Shown here: piece after piece, positions 7,344 through 16,311 of the stretch
How positions within the stretch are numbered: position 1 is the stretch's first letter
Layout of the letters: each line of letters starts with the position of its first letter
Assembly (NCBI RefSeq): GCF_900105395.1
Contig: NZ_LT629775.1
Location: 9,513,501 to 9,577,500 of the forward strand
DNA: 64,000 bases
Direction of reading: 5' to 3'
Source: Streptomyces sp. TLI_053
GTDB lineage: Bacteria; Actinomycetota; Actinomycetes; Streptomycetales; Streptomycetaceae
Made by a program: the position numbers and the translations under genes
Notes under the pieces: generated by a model
What the model saw: only the letters and a program-made list of their open reading frames with translations
Database searches by the model: none
Told to the model about the DNA's origin: nothing

Positions 7344-9422
7344 ATGACCGTCGACACCGAGACCCCGCCGTCCGCCCCGCCGGTGCTGGACGCCCGGCAG
7401 CGGAACGTCGTCTTCGCCACCATCGTGCTCGGCATGCTGCTGGCCGCACTGGACCAGACCATCGTCGGCACCGCGCTGCCCACCATCGTGGCGGACCTCG
7501 GCGGGGCCGCGCACATGTCCTGGGTGGTCACGTCCTACCTGCTCGCCGAGACGGTGGCCACCGTACTGGCCGGGAAGTTCGGCGACCTCTACGGGCGCAA
7601 GCTGCTGTTCCAGGTCTCCGCGATCGTGTTCATCACCGGCTCGTTCTTCTGCGGCCTGGCGACCAACATGACGCTGCTGATCGCCTGGCGCGCCCTGCAG
7701 GGCATCGGCGCGGGCGGTCTGATGGTGACCGCGATGGCCCTGATCGCCGACGTGATCCCGCTGCGCGAACGGGGCAAGTACCAGGGCGCCATCGGCGCGG
7801 TGTTCGGCGTGGCGACGGTGATCGGACCGCTGCTCGGCGGGCTGTTCACCGACCACCTGTCCTGGCGCTGGGCCTTCTACGTCAATGTGCCGATCGCCGT
7901 CGCGGTGGTGATCGCCGCGGCCCGGACCATCCCCGCGGTGCGGGCGGCGGTCCGGCCGGTCGTCGACTACCTCGGCATCGCCCTCGTCGCGATCGGCGCC
8001 AGCGCGCTGATCCTGGCGACCAGCTGGGGCGGCAACGAGTACGCCTGGGGCTCGGGCGTGATCGTCGGCCTCTTCCTCGGCGGGGCGGTGGCCCTCGGCC
8101 TGTTCTGCTGGGTGGAGACCCGGGCCGTCCAGCCGATGCTGCCGATGCGGCTGTTCCGCAACCCGGTGTTCGCGGTCTGCTCCGTGCTCAGCTTCATCGT
8201 CGGCTTCGCGATGCTCGGCGCGCTGACGTTCCTGCCGACCTTCCTGCAGTACGTCGACGGGGACTCCGCGACCGTCTCCGGCGTCCGGATGCTGCCGATG
8301 GTGATCGGCCTGCTGCTGGCCTCGGTCGCGAGCGGCAACATCGTCAGCAAGACCGGGAAGTACCGGCTCTTCCCGATCGCCGGGACCCTGGTGATGGCGC
8401 TGGGCCTCTACCTGCTGTCGCGCCTGGAACCCGGCACCGGCACCGTGCTCGCCTCCTGCTACATGTTCGTGCTGGGTGTCGGCATCGGGCTGAGCATGCA
8501 GGTGCTGACCATCGCGGTGCAGAACACGGTCGACTACGCGGACCTCGGCACCGCGACCTCCGGGGTGACCTTCTTCCGCACCATCGGCAGCTCCTTCGGC
8601 ACCGCCGTGTTCGGGACGATCTATGCCAACAGTCTCCGGACCGAGCTGGCCGGGGGAGTGGCCGAGTCCGCCGCCTCGACGGGCGCCGACCCGGCGGCGC
8701 TCGCCCGGGCGGCCGGGAGTCCGCAGGGCCTGCACGGCCTGCCCGCCGAGCAGGCGGCACCGATCGTGCAGGGCTACGCGGACGCCCTGCACACCGTGTT
8801 CCTGTGGACGGTGCCGGTGGCGCTGCTCGGGTTCGTCGTCTCGCTGTTCCTCAAGCAGGTGCAGCTGCGGGACACCGCCCGGGCGGGCTCCACGGACCTC
8901 GGCGAGGGATTCGCCCAGCCGACCGGCGGCGACTCGGACCAGCTCCTGGAGTCGGCGGTGGGCCGGATCGTGCGCGGAGCCGACCTCGACACGGTCCGTT
9001 CGATCGTGGCCGACGCGGACACAAGGGTCGACCTCGCCGGTGCCTGGGCGCTGATGGAGGTCGCCGGCCACACCAAGGCGGTCGGCCGGGCGTCACTGGA
9101 GCTGGTCGCCGCCCGCAAGCGGGTCCCGCCCGAGGTCCTGGAGCCGGTGTTCGACCGGATGGCCGACGAGGGTCACCTCACCCGTGACGGCGACCGGCTG
9201 GCCCTCACCACCACCGGCACGCACGAGGTGCGCGCGCTCGCCCGCGCCTGGTCCGACTGGCTCAACGCCCGCCTGGAGTCCGACGCCGGACGGCCTCGCA
9301 GTCCGCAGCTGCGGACTGCGGCGGAGACGATCGCCTGGCGGCTGCTGGTCGAGGACCTCGCCAACGGTCTGCCCGCGCACGTCCGGGCGAAGGCCGGGGC
9401 GGGGGTGCGGGAGGCACGCTGA
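7344..9422 (+). CDS. DHA2-type multidrug exporter with C-terminal winged-helix-like extension
   Basis: 692 residues. The first ~510 form a 14-helix major facilitator of the EmrB/QacA (DHA2) family: LDQTIVGTALPTIVADLGG in helix 1, the GRKLLFQ loop of motif A, and a helix-5 antiporter motif (GAVFGVATVIGPLLGGLFTD). These use the proton gradient to export drugs. A cytoplasmic tail of ~150 residues (from about 520) follows, with ALMEVAGHTKAVGRASLELV, VLEPVFDRMADEGHLTRDGD and RLALTTTGTHEVRALARAW, which looks like a MarR-type winged helix. No separate regulator gene is adjacent. ATG 7344 starts at the usual N-terminus; the upstream extension is spurious. Confidence 0.9.
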   Translation: MTVDTETPPSAPPVLDARQRNVVFATIVLGMLLAALDQTIVGTALPTIVADLGGAAHMSWVVTSYLLAETVATVLAGKFGDLYGRKLLFQVSAIVFITGSFFCGLATNMTLLIAWRALQGIGAGGLMVTAMALIADVIPLRERGKYQGAIGAVFGVATVIGPLLGGLFTDHLSWRWAFYVNVPIAVAVVIAAARTIPAVRAAVRPVVDYLGIALVAIGASALILATSWGGNEYAWGSGVIVGLFLGGAVALGLFCWVETRAVQPMLPMRLFRNPVFAVCSVLSFIVGFAMLGALTFLPTFLQYVDGDSATVSGVRMLPMVIGLLLASVASGNIVSKTGKYRLFPIAGTLVMALGLYLLSRLEPGTGTVLASCYMFVLGVGIGLSMQVLTIAVQNTVDYADLGTATSGVTFFRTIGSSFGTAVFGTIYANSLRTELAGGVAESAASTGADPAALARAAGSPQGLHGLPAEQAAPIVQGYADALHTVFLWTVPVALLGFVVSLFLKQVQLRDTARAGSTDLGEGFAQPTGGDSDQLLESAVGRIVRGADLDTVRSIVADADTRVDLAGAWALMEVAGHTKAVGRASLELVAARKRVPPEVLEPVFDRMADEGHLTRDGDRLALTTTGTHEVRALARAWSDWLNARLESDAGRPRSPQLRTAAETIAWRLLVEDLANGLPAHVRAKAGAGVREAR

Positions 9423-9430
9423 GCGCTCCC

Positions 9431-9519
9431 GGCGCACCAGGCACATCCAGCACGCCCGGCACGCCCGGCGCACCGGGCGTACCAGGCACACCCGGCACAC
9501 CTGGCGTACCAGGCACACA
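9431..9519. repeat. Degenerate 9-bp repeat between convergent genes
   Basis: About ten imperfect 9-bp units of the type GGCACGCCC / GGCGTACCA lie between the exporter stop and the FtsX gene. Read on the minus strand they would encode Gly-X-Pro collagen-like triplets, but that frame runs antisense into the exporter and has no ribosome site, so I treat it as non-coding repeat. Confidence 0.6.
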
Positions 9520-9654
9520 GCTGACCCGGGCGAGCGAGCCGTACCCACCCTCGCCCGGGCCCGCTCCACAGCGTCCTGACCGGTACGCCCGGCCGTGTCC
9601 GGCCGGGTCCGGCGCGCTGCCCCCGCTCCGTCGTCGGCCCGGCCTTGCCCATTT

Positions 9655-11559
9655 TCAGCGGGCGGCCACGACCGGGCGGACGCGCAGCGCCCAGGCCGCG
9701 GCGGGGGCGGCGCAGAGTGCGGCGAGCAGCAGCGCGCCGGCCGTCACCACGCCCACCTCGTGCCAGGGCAGGACGAGCGGGGCGGGCACCCGCAGCACCG
9801 CCAGGGCGTCGTACAGGGAGGCGAGCTGGACGGCGGCCGCGGCGCAGCCGAGGACGGCGCCGACCGCCGTCACCAGGACCGACTCGGCGGTCACCAGGCG
9901 CACGACCTGGGCGCGGGTGGCGCCGGCGAGGCGGAGCAGGGCGAGTTCGCGGCGCCGGTCGGCGGTGGCCATGAACAGGGTGTTGGCGAGCGCGATGCCG
10001 GTGTACAGGACCGCCAGGCCCAGCACGAGGACGGTGCGCAGCCAGGTGGTCCGCGGCGACGGTCCGGCGGCGAGCCACTGCTCGCGGGTGTGAACGGCGG
10101 CGCCGTACGGCAGGGCGGCGGAGCGGACGGCGGCCACCCGGTCGCTGCCGCCGTCCGGGCCGAGCACGACGTCGACGCGGTCGACCCGGGAGCCCGGGGC
10201 GTTGGCGGCGGTCACGTACAGACCGTTGTCGCCGAGCCCGTCCCGCAGCACGGCGGCCACCCGCAGGGTCGTGCGGCTGCCGTCGGCGCGGACCACCGGC
10301 ACCGGTTCCCCGACCCGGTGGTGGCCCCACTCGGCCGGAAGGACGAGGGACTCGTCGTCGAGTGCGGCCGTCGAGCCGGCCAGCACGGGCAGCCGGGCCA
10401 GGGACGCGAGCCCGGCCGGACCGGTGACCGCGCGGGCCTCGGACCGGACCGTCACGCCGTCCGGTTCGACGAGCGCGAGGGTGGTCGGCGCCGTGGCGCA
10501 GAGGGCGCCCACGCCGGGAACGGCCCGCAGCGCGGCGAGCAGCGGGCCCGCGGAGCCGTCGGCCGGGACGACGACCAGGTCGGCGCCGGTCCGGGCCCCC
10601 GCCTCGGCGGACCGGGCGGCGCCGACCGCCGCCGGCGCGCCCGCCAGAGACCCGGTCAGCGCCACGGCGACCACCACCGGCGCGGCCACCGCGCCCGTCC
10701 GGCGCAGCGCCGCGGCGGCAGCGGCGGGCACCAGGCGGCTGACCGGCCGGGCGGATCCGCCGCCCCGGCGCGGCAGTGCGCGGGCGGCCAGGCGGAGCAA
10801 TGGCGGGGCGAGGAGCGGCGAGAGCAGGCCGCACGCGCAGATCAGCCACATCGGCCGGGTGGTGAACGTCTTGCGGTGCAGCAGGTCGACGGGGTCGGTG
10901 GCGAGCGCGGCGACCGTCAGGGCGAGGAAGGCGAGCAGCAGCCCGAGGCCGGTCAGGAGACGGCCGGCGGTCAGCACACCGGTGTCGAGGTCGGCCGTGC
11001 GCAGGGCGTCCAGCGGGCCGGTCCGCCCGGCCCGACGGGCCGCGACGGCGACCCCGGCGACGGCGACCAGCAGGCCGGTGGCGAAGGCGGCGGGAAGCGG
11101 CCACACGGCGGGGACGAGGGCGAGACCGGGCGGCGCCAGGCCGGCCCCGGACAGCCACCGCAGGAGTGCGGGAGCGGCGAGGCGCCCGAGCGCGCAGCCG
11201 CTCGCGCAGGCGACGGCGCCGAGCACCAGCGCCTCGGCGAGCACCGTGCGCCGCACCTGGCCGCGGGTCGCGCCGGCCAGGCGGAGCAGTCCGAGCTCGC
11301 GACGGCGCTGGGCGACGGCGTAGGAGTAGGTGGAGGCGACGACGAACGCCGACACGAACGCGCTCACCCCGCCCGCGGTGCCGAGCACGGCGACCAGGGA
11401 GACGAGGTCCTCCCCACCGGGGGCGCCGGCCGACGCGGCGGCGAGGCCGAGTAGCACGGCGGCGGTCGTCGCCACCCCGAGGGCCAGGGCGAGAAAGGCG
11501 CCGAGCAGGGAGACCGGGCGGGCCTTCAGGGATTTCAGCGCGATCCGCAGCATTCTCAT
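9655..11559 (-). CDS. FtsX-like ABC transporter permease
   Basis: 634 residues: N-terminal membrane helix (about 15-40), a first FtsX-type core with three helices at about 85-215, a large extracytoplasmic domain, and a second FtsX core near the C-terminus (about residues 510-625). The pattern LGLLRLAGATRGQVRRTVLAE and ELALLRLAGATRAQVVRLVT before each core is the coupling-helix signature of MacB/LolC-like permeases. Such permeases need an ATPase partner, but none is encoded next to it here. The two-component system at 11701-13634 is divergent, 141 bp away, and may control it. Confidence 0.85.
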   Translation of the reverse strand: MRMLRIALKSLKARPVSLLGAFLALALGVATTAAVLLGLAAASAGAPGGEDLVSLVAVLGTAGGVSAFVSAFVVASTYSYAVAQRRRELGLLRLAGATRGQVRRTVLAEALVLGAVACASGCALGRLAAPALLRWLSGAGLAPPGLALVPAVWPLPAAFATGLLVAVAGVAVAARRAGRTGPLDALRTADLDTGVLTAGRLLTGLGLLLAFLALTVAALATDPVDLLHRKTFTTRPMWLICACGLLSPLLAPPLLRLAARALPRRGGGSARPVSRLVPAAAAAALRRTGAVAAPVVVAVALTGSLAGAPAAVGAARSAEAGARTGADLVVVPADGSAGPLLAALRAVPGVGALCATAPTTLALVEPDGVTVRSEARAVTGPAGLASLARLPVLAGSTAALDDESLVLPAEWGHHRVGEPVPVVRADGSRTTLRVAAVLRDGLGDNGLYVTAANAPGSRVDRVDVVLGPDGGSDRVAAVRSAALPYGAAVHTREQWLAAGPSPRTTWLRTVLVLGLAVLYTGIALANTLFMATADRRRELALLRLAGATRAQVVRLVTAESVLVTAVGAVLGCAAAAVQLASLYDALAVLRVPAPLVLPWHEVGVVTAGALLLAALCAAPAAAWALRVRPVVAAR

Positions 11560-11700
11560 GGCGCCCAGCCAAGCGCCGCCCCCCGGGATGGCGCAGCGGG
11601 CCTGGGGCCACTTCGCAGGGTGGGGCAGGCCCTACCGACGGGCCGCGCCGCGCCCTCTAGGGTGGGCGGACGCCGGGACGGCGCGTGGGGGAGGAGAGAC

Positions 11701-12990
11701 GTGACGGACGACAGAGGTCGGTGGGGCGCGGTGACGCGGCCGGGGTTCCTGCGTTCGGCGGCGCCCTGGCGGGCGGCCGGGTACCTCCTGGCGACCGGAC
11801 TGACCGGGCTGCTGCTCTGCGCCGGGCTGCTGGTGTCGGTGGCGGCCGGCGGCGTGCTGGCGGCCCTGCTGGTCGGGCTGCCGCTGCTGGCCGCCCTCGC
11901 CCTGGTCGGGCTGCCCGTCGCGGCCTGGGAACGGCGCCTCGCCCGGTTCCTGCACGGCGCACCGGTACCGGACCCGCACCGCGTCCCCGACCGTCCGGGC
12001 CTCGCGGCCTGGCTGCGGCTGCGTTACCGGGAGCGGGCCACCTGGCGCGAGCTCGGCTTCACCGCGCTCGCCGCGTTCGTGCTCTGGCCGCTCGACCTGG
12101 CCGTGGCCTTGTGCGCCCTCGCCCTCCCCGGGTACCTGCTGGCGGCCCTCCCGCTGCTGCTCCTGGACGGCGAACAGGTCAACGTCCTCAAGGTCTGGCA
12201 GGTCCACTCCCCTTGGGCGGCGGGCCTGTTCGGGCTGGCCGGGCTCGCCCTCGCACCACTGCTCGCGTACCCGGTGGCGCTGCTGGCCGCCGCCCGGGCG
12301 GCGCTCGTCCGGGCGCTGCTGGGGCCGGACGGCCGGGAACACCGGATCGGTGAACTCGTCCGCTCCCGCGCCCGGTTGGTGGACGCCTTCGAGGCCGAGC
12401 GGCGCCGGATCGAACGCGATCTGCACGACGGCGCCCAACAGCGCCTGGTCGCCCTGCGGATGACGCTCGGCCTGGCCCGGCTGGACGCGCCGCCGGACGG
12501 CCCGCTGGCGGCCCGGCTCGCCGAGGCGCACCGCGAGGCGGGTGACGTGCTCGCCGAACTGCGCGAACTGATCAACGGCATCCATCCGCAGGTGCTCACC
12601 GACCGAGGCCTGCCGGAGGCGTGCGCGGACGCCGCCGACCGGTCACCCGTCCCGGCGACCACCCGCTTCGCGCTGCCGGCCCGCCTCCCGGCGCCCGTCG
12701 AGTCGGCCGGGTATTTCGCCGTCACCGAGGCACTCGCCAACGTCGCCAAACACAGCGGGGCGAGCACCACGACCGTCGACGGCCGGTGGGCGCGGGGCCG
12801 GTTGACCATCGAGGTGACCGACGACGGCCGCGGCGGCGCCGACCCCGGGCGCGGCACCGGACTGACCGGTCTGGCCGACCGGATGGCGGTCGTGCACGGC
12901 ACACTGACCGTGAGCAGTCCGCCGGGCGGACCGACCACCGTGAGGGTGGAGATCCCCTGCACCCCGACCGGGACGGGGGCGCGACGATGA
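11701..12990 (+). CDS. Sensor histidine kinase, NarL-partner type
   Basis: 429 residues. Four or more membrane helices (about 25-80 and 120-215) are followed by a HisKA_3 dimerisation domain with RRRIERDLHDGAQQRLVALR, phospho-acceptor His242, and a HATPase domain with N-box EALANVAKHS and G-boxes DDGRGGAD and GTGLTGLADR. GTG 11701 is preceded by GGAGGAG. Its stop overlaps the start of the response regulator (ATGA at 12987), so the two are translationally coupled. The ligand is unknown; the neighbouring orphan FtsX permease is a plausible output. Confidence 0.93.
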   Translation: MTDDRGRWGAVTRPGFLRSAAPWRAAGYLLATGLTGLLLCAGLLVSVAAGGVLAALLVGLPLLAALALVGLPVAAWERRLARFLHGAPVPDPHRVPDRPGLAAWLRLRYRERATWRELGFTALAAFVLWPLDLAVALCALALPGYLLAALPLLLLDGEQVNVLKVWQVHSPWAAGLFGLAGLALAPLLAYPVALLAAARAALVRALLGPDGREHRIGELVRSRARLVDAFEAERRRIERDLHDGAQQRLVALRMTLGLARLDAPPDGPLAARLAEAHREAGDVLAELRELINGIHPQVLTDRGLPEACADAADRSPVPATTRFALPARLPAPVESAGYFAVTEALANVAKHSGASTTTVDGRWARGRLTIEVTDDGRGGADPGRGTGLTGLADRMAVVHGTLTVSSPPGGPTTVRVEIPCTPTGTGARR

Positions 12991-13634
12991 GCCTGAGCAT
13001 CGTGCTCGCCGAGGACGGAGTCCTGCTGCGCGAGGGGCTGATCGGCCTGCTCGCCCGGTTCGGGCACCGGGTGGTGGCGGCCGTCGGCGACGCCCCGGCG
13101 CTGCACGCGGCGGTCGAGGAGCACCGGCCGGACCTCGTGCTCACCGACGTCCGGATGCCGCCCGGCCAGAGCGACGAGGGCCTGCGCGCGGCCGTCGCCC
13201 TGCGCGAGCGGCACCCCGGCCTGCCGGTCCTGGTGCTCAGCCAGTACGTGCAGTGCTCCTACGCGGCCGAGCTGCTGGACTCCGGGGACGGCTCCGGCGT
13301 GGGCTACCTGCTGAAGGACCGGATCGGTCAGGTCGAGGAGTTCGCGGCGGCGGTCGCCCAGGTCGCGGCCGGCGGGACGGTGGTCGACCCGGAGGTGGTC
13401 CGCCAACTGCTGCGCCGCCGCCGGGACCCGCTGGAGCGGCTGACCCCGCGCGAGCGGGAGGTGCTGGCACTGATGGCCGAGGGCCGCTCGAACGCGGCGA
13501 TCTGCCGGGAGCTGGTGGTGTCCGACGCCGCCGTGGGCAAGCACATCGGCAACATCCTGATGAAGCTGGACCTGCCCCCGGCCGCGGAAACGCACCGCCG
13601 CGTGCTGGCGGTGCTGGAGTTCCTGCGTGCCTGA
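12987..13634 (+). CDS. NarL/LuxR-family response regulator
   Basis: 215 residues. The receiver domain has acidic pocket Glu9-Asp10, phospho-acceptor Asp54 (VLTDVRMPP) and lysine in LKDR, then a C-terminal LuxR helix-turn-helix (LTPREREVLALMAEGRSNAA, then SDAAVGKHIGNILMKLDL). The start ATG overlaps the kinase stop by four bases. It is the cognate partner of the kinase at 11701. About 400 bp downstream are without a gene. Confidence 0.93.
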   Translation: MSLSIVLAEDGVLLREGLIGLLARFGHRVVAAVGDAPALHAAVEEHRPDLVLTDVRMPPGQSDEGLRAAVALRERHPGLPVLVLSQYVQCSYAAELLDSGDGSGVGYLLKDRIGQVEEFAAAVAQVAAGGTVVDPEVVRQLLRRRRDPLERLTPREREVLALMAEGRSNAAICRELVVSDAAVGKHIGNILMKLDLPPAAETHRRVLAVLEFLRA

Positions 13635-14034
13635 GCCTGTTCCTCAACATCGGGCTTGCTCCGGTCCGACGCGAGGATGAAGCCGCCTCGATGAGTTCGA
13701 AGCGAACGGTCAGACCGGGTCCGGGGGACCGGGAACAACCTGGCGGTGCTCCTGGCGGCAGGGGCGAGCACGGCGCAGGGGCGGCTCCTGCCACACACCT
13801 GCGACTTTCCGTTGTTGGGCGATCGGTCCGCCCCGGTGCGGACACTCCGCTGTCCACCACCGACGATGACGCCCCCTGGAGCCACTCCCGACCGCCACCG
13901 GCGCCCACGCCGTCGAGAGATGAACCTGTGCGCCATTCGGAGTACCGCCGCGGGCGCTCGACGGGCGCCGCCACGCCAGGCCGATTGGATGAATACGAAC
14001 CACCCTGGTTCGCCCTCGACACCAAGGAGCAGCG
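13635..14034. other. Intergenic region, 400 bp
   Basis: I see no gene, RNA or clear repeat here. An open frame crosses it, but it is proline/arginine-rich with no ribosome site. The last bases carry the ribosome site AAGGAG for the small secreted peptide at 14035. Confidence 0.4.
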
Positions 14035-14262
14035 ATGTCCGTGTCCACGATGCGTCGGCGCGTCGCCACCACCTGTCTCGTGCTGGTTGTGGGCTTCGTC
14101 CCGCTGGCGAGCGCGACCACCAGCGCCCACGCCGCCACCACCCCTCGCGCCGCCACCCCTCGCGCCGCCACGCCTCCCTGCCCGAACAACCCGCTGGAGG
14201 GGCTCCTCCTCTCCCTCATCCCGATCGGCGGATTGGTGAGCGATATTCCCTGCATCGGCTGA
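14035..14262 (+). CDS. Small secreted peptide with two cysteines
   Basis: A 75-residue product with a clear signal peptide (MRRRVATTCLVLVVGFVPLA, then an AHA cleavage site near residue 33). The mature ~42 residues begin with a short repeat (ATTPRAATPRAATPP) and end with a hydrophobic block flanked by two cysteines (PCPNNPLEGLLLSLIPIGG, then SDIPCIG). An AAGGAG ribosome site lies 6 bases before ATG 14035. Two cysteines around a hydrophobic segment recall short chaplin-like surface peptides, but the sequence does not match a chaplin domain. No family recognised. Confidence 0.75.
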   Translation: MSVSTMRRRVATTCLVLVVGFVPLASATTSAHAATTPRAATPRAATPPCPNNPLEGLLLSLIPIGGLVSDIPCIG

Positions 14263-14606
14263 CAGGGATTCCGCCCCAGGAAGGGGGCCGATGCCGCTTG
14301 GTGGCGAGCGTCGATCCCTCCTTCGAACACGAAATCAACGTGTTAATGATCTGCAAGCCCTTAGCCAGATTTTCGAGGGAATCACCGCCGGCAATGTGCC
14401 GCACGTGATCACTCGTACCGGTGCTGGTCGCACACGGAGGCGGGCCGGAACAATTCGCCGGACCGCCCGGGCGCAGGACAGTGCGAGGGTGCCGACGGCC
14501 GGTGTCAATTCCGTCGAATCACGCCCGGGGTATTCCTTCCGGCGAATTCGGAACGGATCGTACGACCGGGCACTTCGACCGCGGCCCGCCGAAATGGCCT
14601 ACGAGT
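14263..14606. other. Intergenic region with relatively low GC
   Basis: About 340 bp between convergent genes with AT-rich patches (14330-14390). No gene or RNA is recognised; the terminator at 14607 follows. Confidence 0.4.
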
Positions 14607-14635
14607 GCCGGCCCCGCCGTCACGGCGGGGCCGGC
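14607..14635. terminator. Strong GC hairpin after the SapA-like gene
   Basis: GCCGGCCCCGCCGT (14607-14620) and ACGGCGGGGCCGGC (14622-14635) are perfect complements. It lies 37 bp beyond the stop of the SapA-like gene and could also terminate transcription from the peptide gene at 14035. Confidence 0.75.
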
Positions 14636-14671
14636 CGCCCCTCGGTGGGCGGACGGGCTACGGCGTGGACG

Positions 14672-15100
14672 TCACTTGCCGCACCAGCCCGGGCCCTTGC
14701 CCCACCAGTCGCCGGAGTTGTAGTCCCGGCCGCCGTAGTAGATGCACTGCCCGGGTGCGTAGAGGTAGGCCGTGGCGTAGTAGCTGAGGCTTCGGTACTC
14801 TTCCTGCCTCCCGCTGCCGTCGCCGTAGGTCAGGTAGGCGCCGGTCAGTGATGGAGTGCCGATCTTGGAGTTCTTGATGGTGGCGACGCAGTTCTTGCCG
14901 GTCGCGCTGCTGTAGGTCAGGTAGACCGTCGAGGTGCCGCCCGGCAGGTTGAACGAGTCCTTCGTGACGTAGCTCGCCCCGCAGGCGGTCTGCGGGGTGT
15001 AGGCGGTGACGGCCGCATCGGCGGTCGCGGAGACCGCGAACAGCACCGAACCGGCCGCGACGGCGAGGGCCGCCGTGCGCGCGTAATTCCTACCGAACAT
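14672..15100 (-). CDS. SapA-like spore-associated secreted protein
   Basis: A 142-residue secreted protein: signal peptide (RTAALAVAAGSVLFAVSATA, cleavage near ADAA, residue ~30), then a compact beta-rich domain with TVYLTYSSATGKNCVATIK. That motif and the four-cysteine pattern (ACGASY, GKNC, GQCIYY, GWCGK) match the spore-associated protein A family of Streptomyces, which coats spores or aerial hyphae. ATG 15100 has a GGAG ribosome site; an upstream in-frame start would spoil the signal peptide. It ends at a strong hairpin (14607-14635). Family assignment is from memory of the motif. Confidence 0.75.
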   Translation of the reverse strand: MFGRNYARTAALAVAAGSVLFAVSATADAAVTAYTPQTACGASYVTKDSFNLPGGTSTVYLTYSSATGKNCVATIKNSKIGTPSLTGAYLTYGDGSGRQEEYRSLSYYATAYLYAPGQCIYYGGRDYNSGDWWGKGPGWCGK

Positions 15101-15461
15101 CCTGGACTCCTTCGTGCGGCTCGTACTCCTGGAAAACCGACGTGCCAGACCATGACAACAGTCGGACCCCGCAATCACCGGTCGGCGTTCGCGCGATGTC
15201 CGGAACCGGGTCGAGGACGGCCCGATTCCGCCCCGGAATTGTCGGCGAATACCGGAAGCGGAACCGGAACCGCCCGACCCGGCATTCTCTCGATTTCCGG
15301 GAATCGCCGAGGATTTCCGAAATGCCTGCCGCGGGCGCGGCTCTGCGAGGGGGCGACGAAATCCTCGGCGCGGGCCCGGCCGACCGCGAGGGCGCCGGGC
15401 GGTCCGTCAGCCCCGGCCGTTCCGCCCGTCGTTGCCGATCAGTGCCATGACCGGGCGGTTC
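15101..15461. other. Upstream region of the SapA-like gene
   Basis: About 360 bp with relatively AT-rich patches likely to hold the SapA-like promoter. I see no gene or RNA, and no hexamer pair good enough to call. Confidence 0.4.
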
Positions 15462-16031
15462 TCACCGGCCGAAAAGCCGTCGCAGGCCGCGGCGTTCGGG
15501 CTTGCCCTGCGGGGCGGACGGGCCCGGGCGAGCGGCCACGGCGGGGCCGGGGGCCGGCTCGGCCAGGAGGTCCACCACGGCGGTCAGAAAGCCGGACAGA
15601 TCGGGCGCCGGGCCGGGGCCCAGGTTGAGGTGGCTGCCGTCCGCCCACTCCCCGAGCACCGTGTACGGCTTCCCGGTGAACGGGTTCAGCGCCAGTTCCA
15701 GGGTGAGGTACCGGCAGTGGTCGGCGCCGCCCGGCTGGACGACGGCGGTGTAGTACGCCTCTGCGGGCGCGGCGGGCCGTGGCAGGACGACCACCAGCAG
15801 CCGGTGCCGGCCCAGCGTGATCAGGTCCGCCCTCAGGCCGCCGCCCGGCAGCCGGTCCGCTGCGGGGAGCCGCTCGCCGAAGCCGTTCCAGAGGGAGAGC
15901 AGCGCGGGGCCGAACCCCTGTTCCGGTTCGCTGTCGAGCATCTTCGGCCCGAGGTCCCGGGCGAGGTCGGCGAGCACCTTGTGCGCGAAGCGGTAGTGGT
16001 GCGGCCGTGGGTCGTTGTCCACGATGCCCAT
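15462..16031 (-). CDS. Hypothetical protein, 189 residues
   Basis: A 189-residue soluble protein. The ordered part (residues 1-150) contains HHYRFAHKVLADLARDLGPK and LTLELALNPFTGKPYTVLGE; the C-terminus is a proline/alanine-rich tail ending in basic residues (LRRLFGR). I do not recognise a function. ATG 16031 was chosen over the far upstream ATG because the extra 60 residues are arginine-rich and overlap non-coding sequence. It follows the lanthipeptide precursor by 280 bp, but a hairpin (16255-16281) separates them. Confidence 0.65.
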   Translation of the reverse strand: MGIVDNDPRPHHYRFAHKVLADLARDLGPKMLDSEPEQGFGPALLSLWNGFGERLPAADRLPGGGLRADLITLGRHRLLVVVLPRPAAPAEAYYTAVVQPGGADHCRYLTLELALNPFTGKPYTVLGEWADGSHLNLGPGPAPDLSGFLTAVVDLLAEPAPGPAVAARPGPSAPQGKPERRGLRRLFGR

Positions 16032-16254
16032 GCGCGGAAGTATGCCGATCACACCGGTGTCGGGGGAATCACCTTTCTCCGCCGCCCCGTCCCGTCGGCA
16101 CCGGCCCTGAAAGCCTCGCAACGCCCGTCGGCGACGGAACTCCCGCTCGGCCTCGTGGCCGCCCGCCCGGTCGTTCCGGGACAGGCGGCCACGGCGCCGA
16201 CGGTCTCTCAACCGCGTTGCTGTGCAGAGGAGGTCACGCGTCTCTCGGCGACTC

Positions 16255-16281
16255 CCCGCCTCCCCGCGCGCAGGAGGCGGG
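16255..16281 (-). terminator. Hairpin after the lanthipeptide precursor
   Basis: CCCGCCTCC (16255-16263) pairs with GGAGGCGGG (16273-16281) around a 9-base loop, 31 bp downstream of the precursor stop codon on the minus strand. It probably ends the lanKC-lanA transcript. Confidence 0.6.
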
Positions 16282-16311
16282 ACGACACCCGTGGCCGTAC
16301 CGTGCGGCGGG

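Noticed and set aside
5763..9071. A 1,100-codon minus-strand frame antisense to the exporter
   Set aside because: It is a shadow of the HEAT gene and the exporter in the wrong phase; composition is Arg/Gly/His-rich with no motif.
9262..9516. Collagen-like Gly-X-Pro reading frame on the minus strand
   Set aside because: It arises from the 9-bp repeat, has no ribosome site and runs antisense through the exporter's end.
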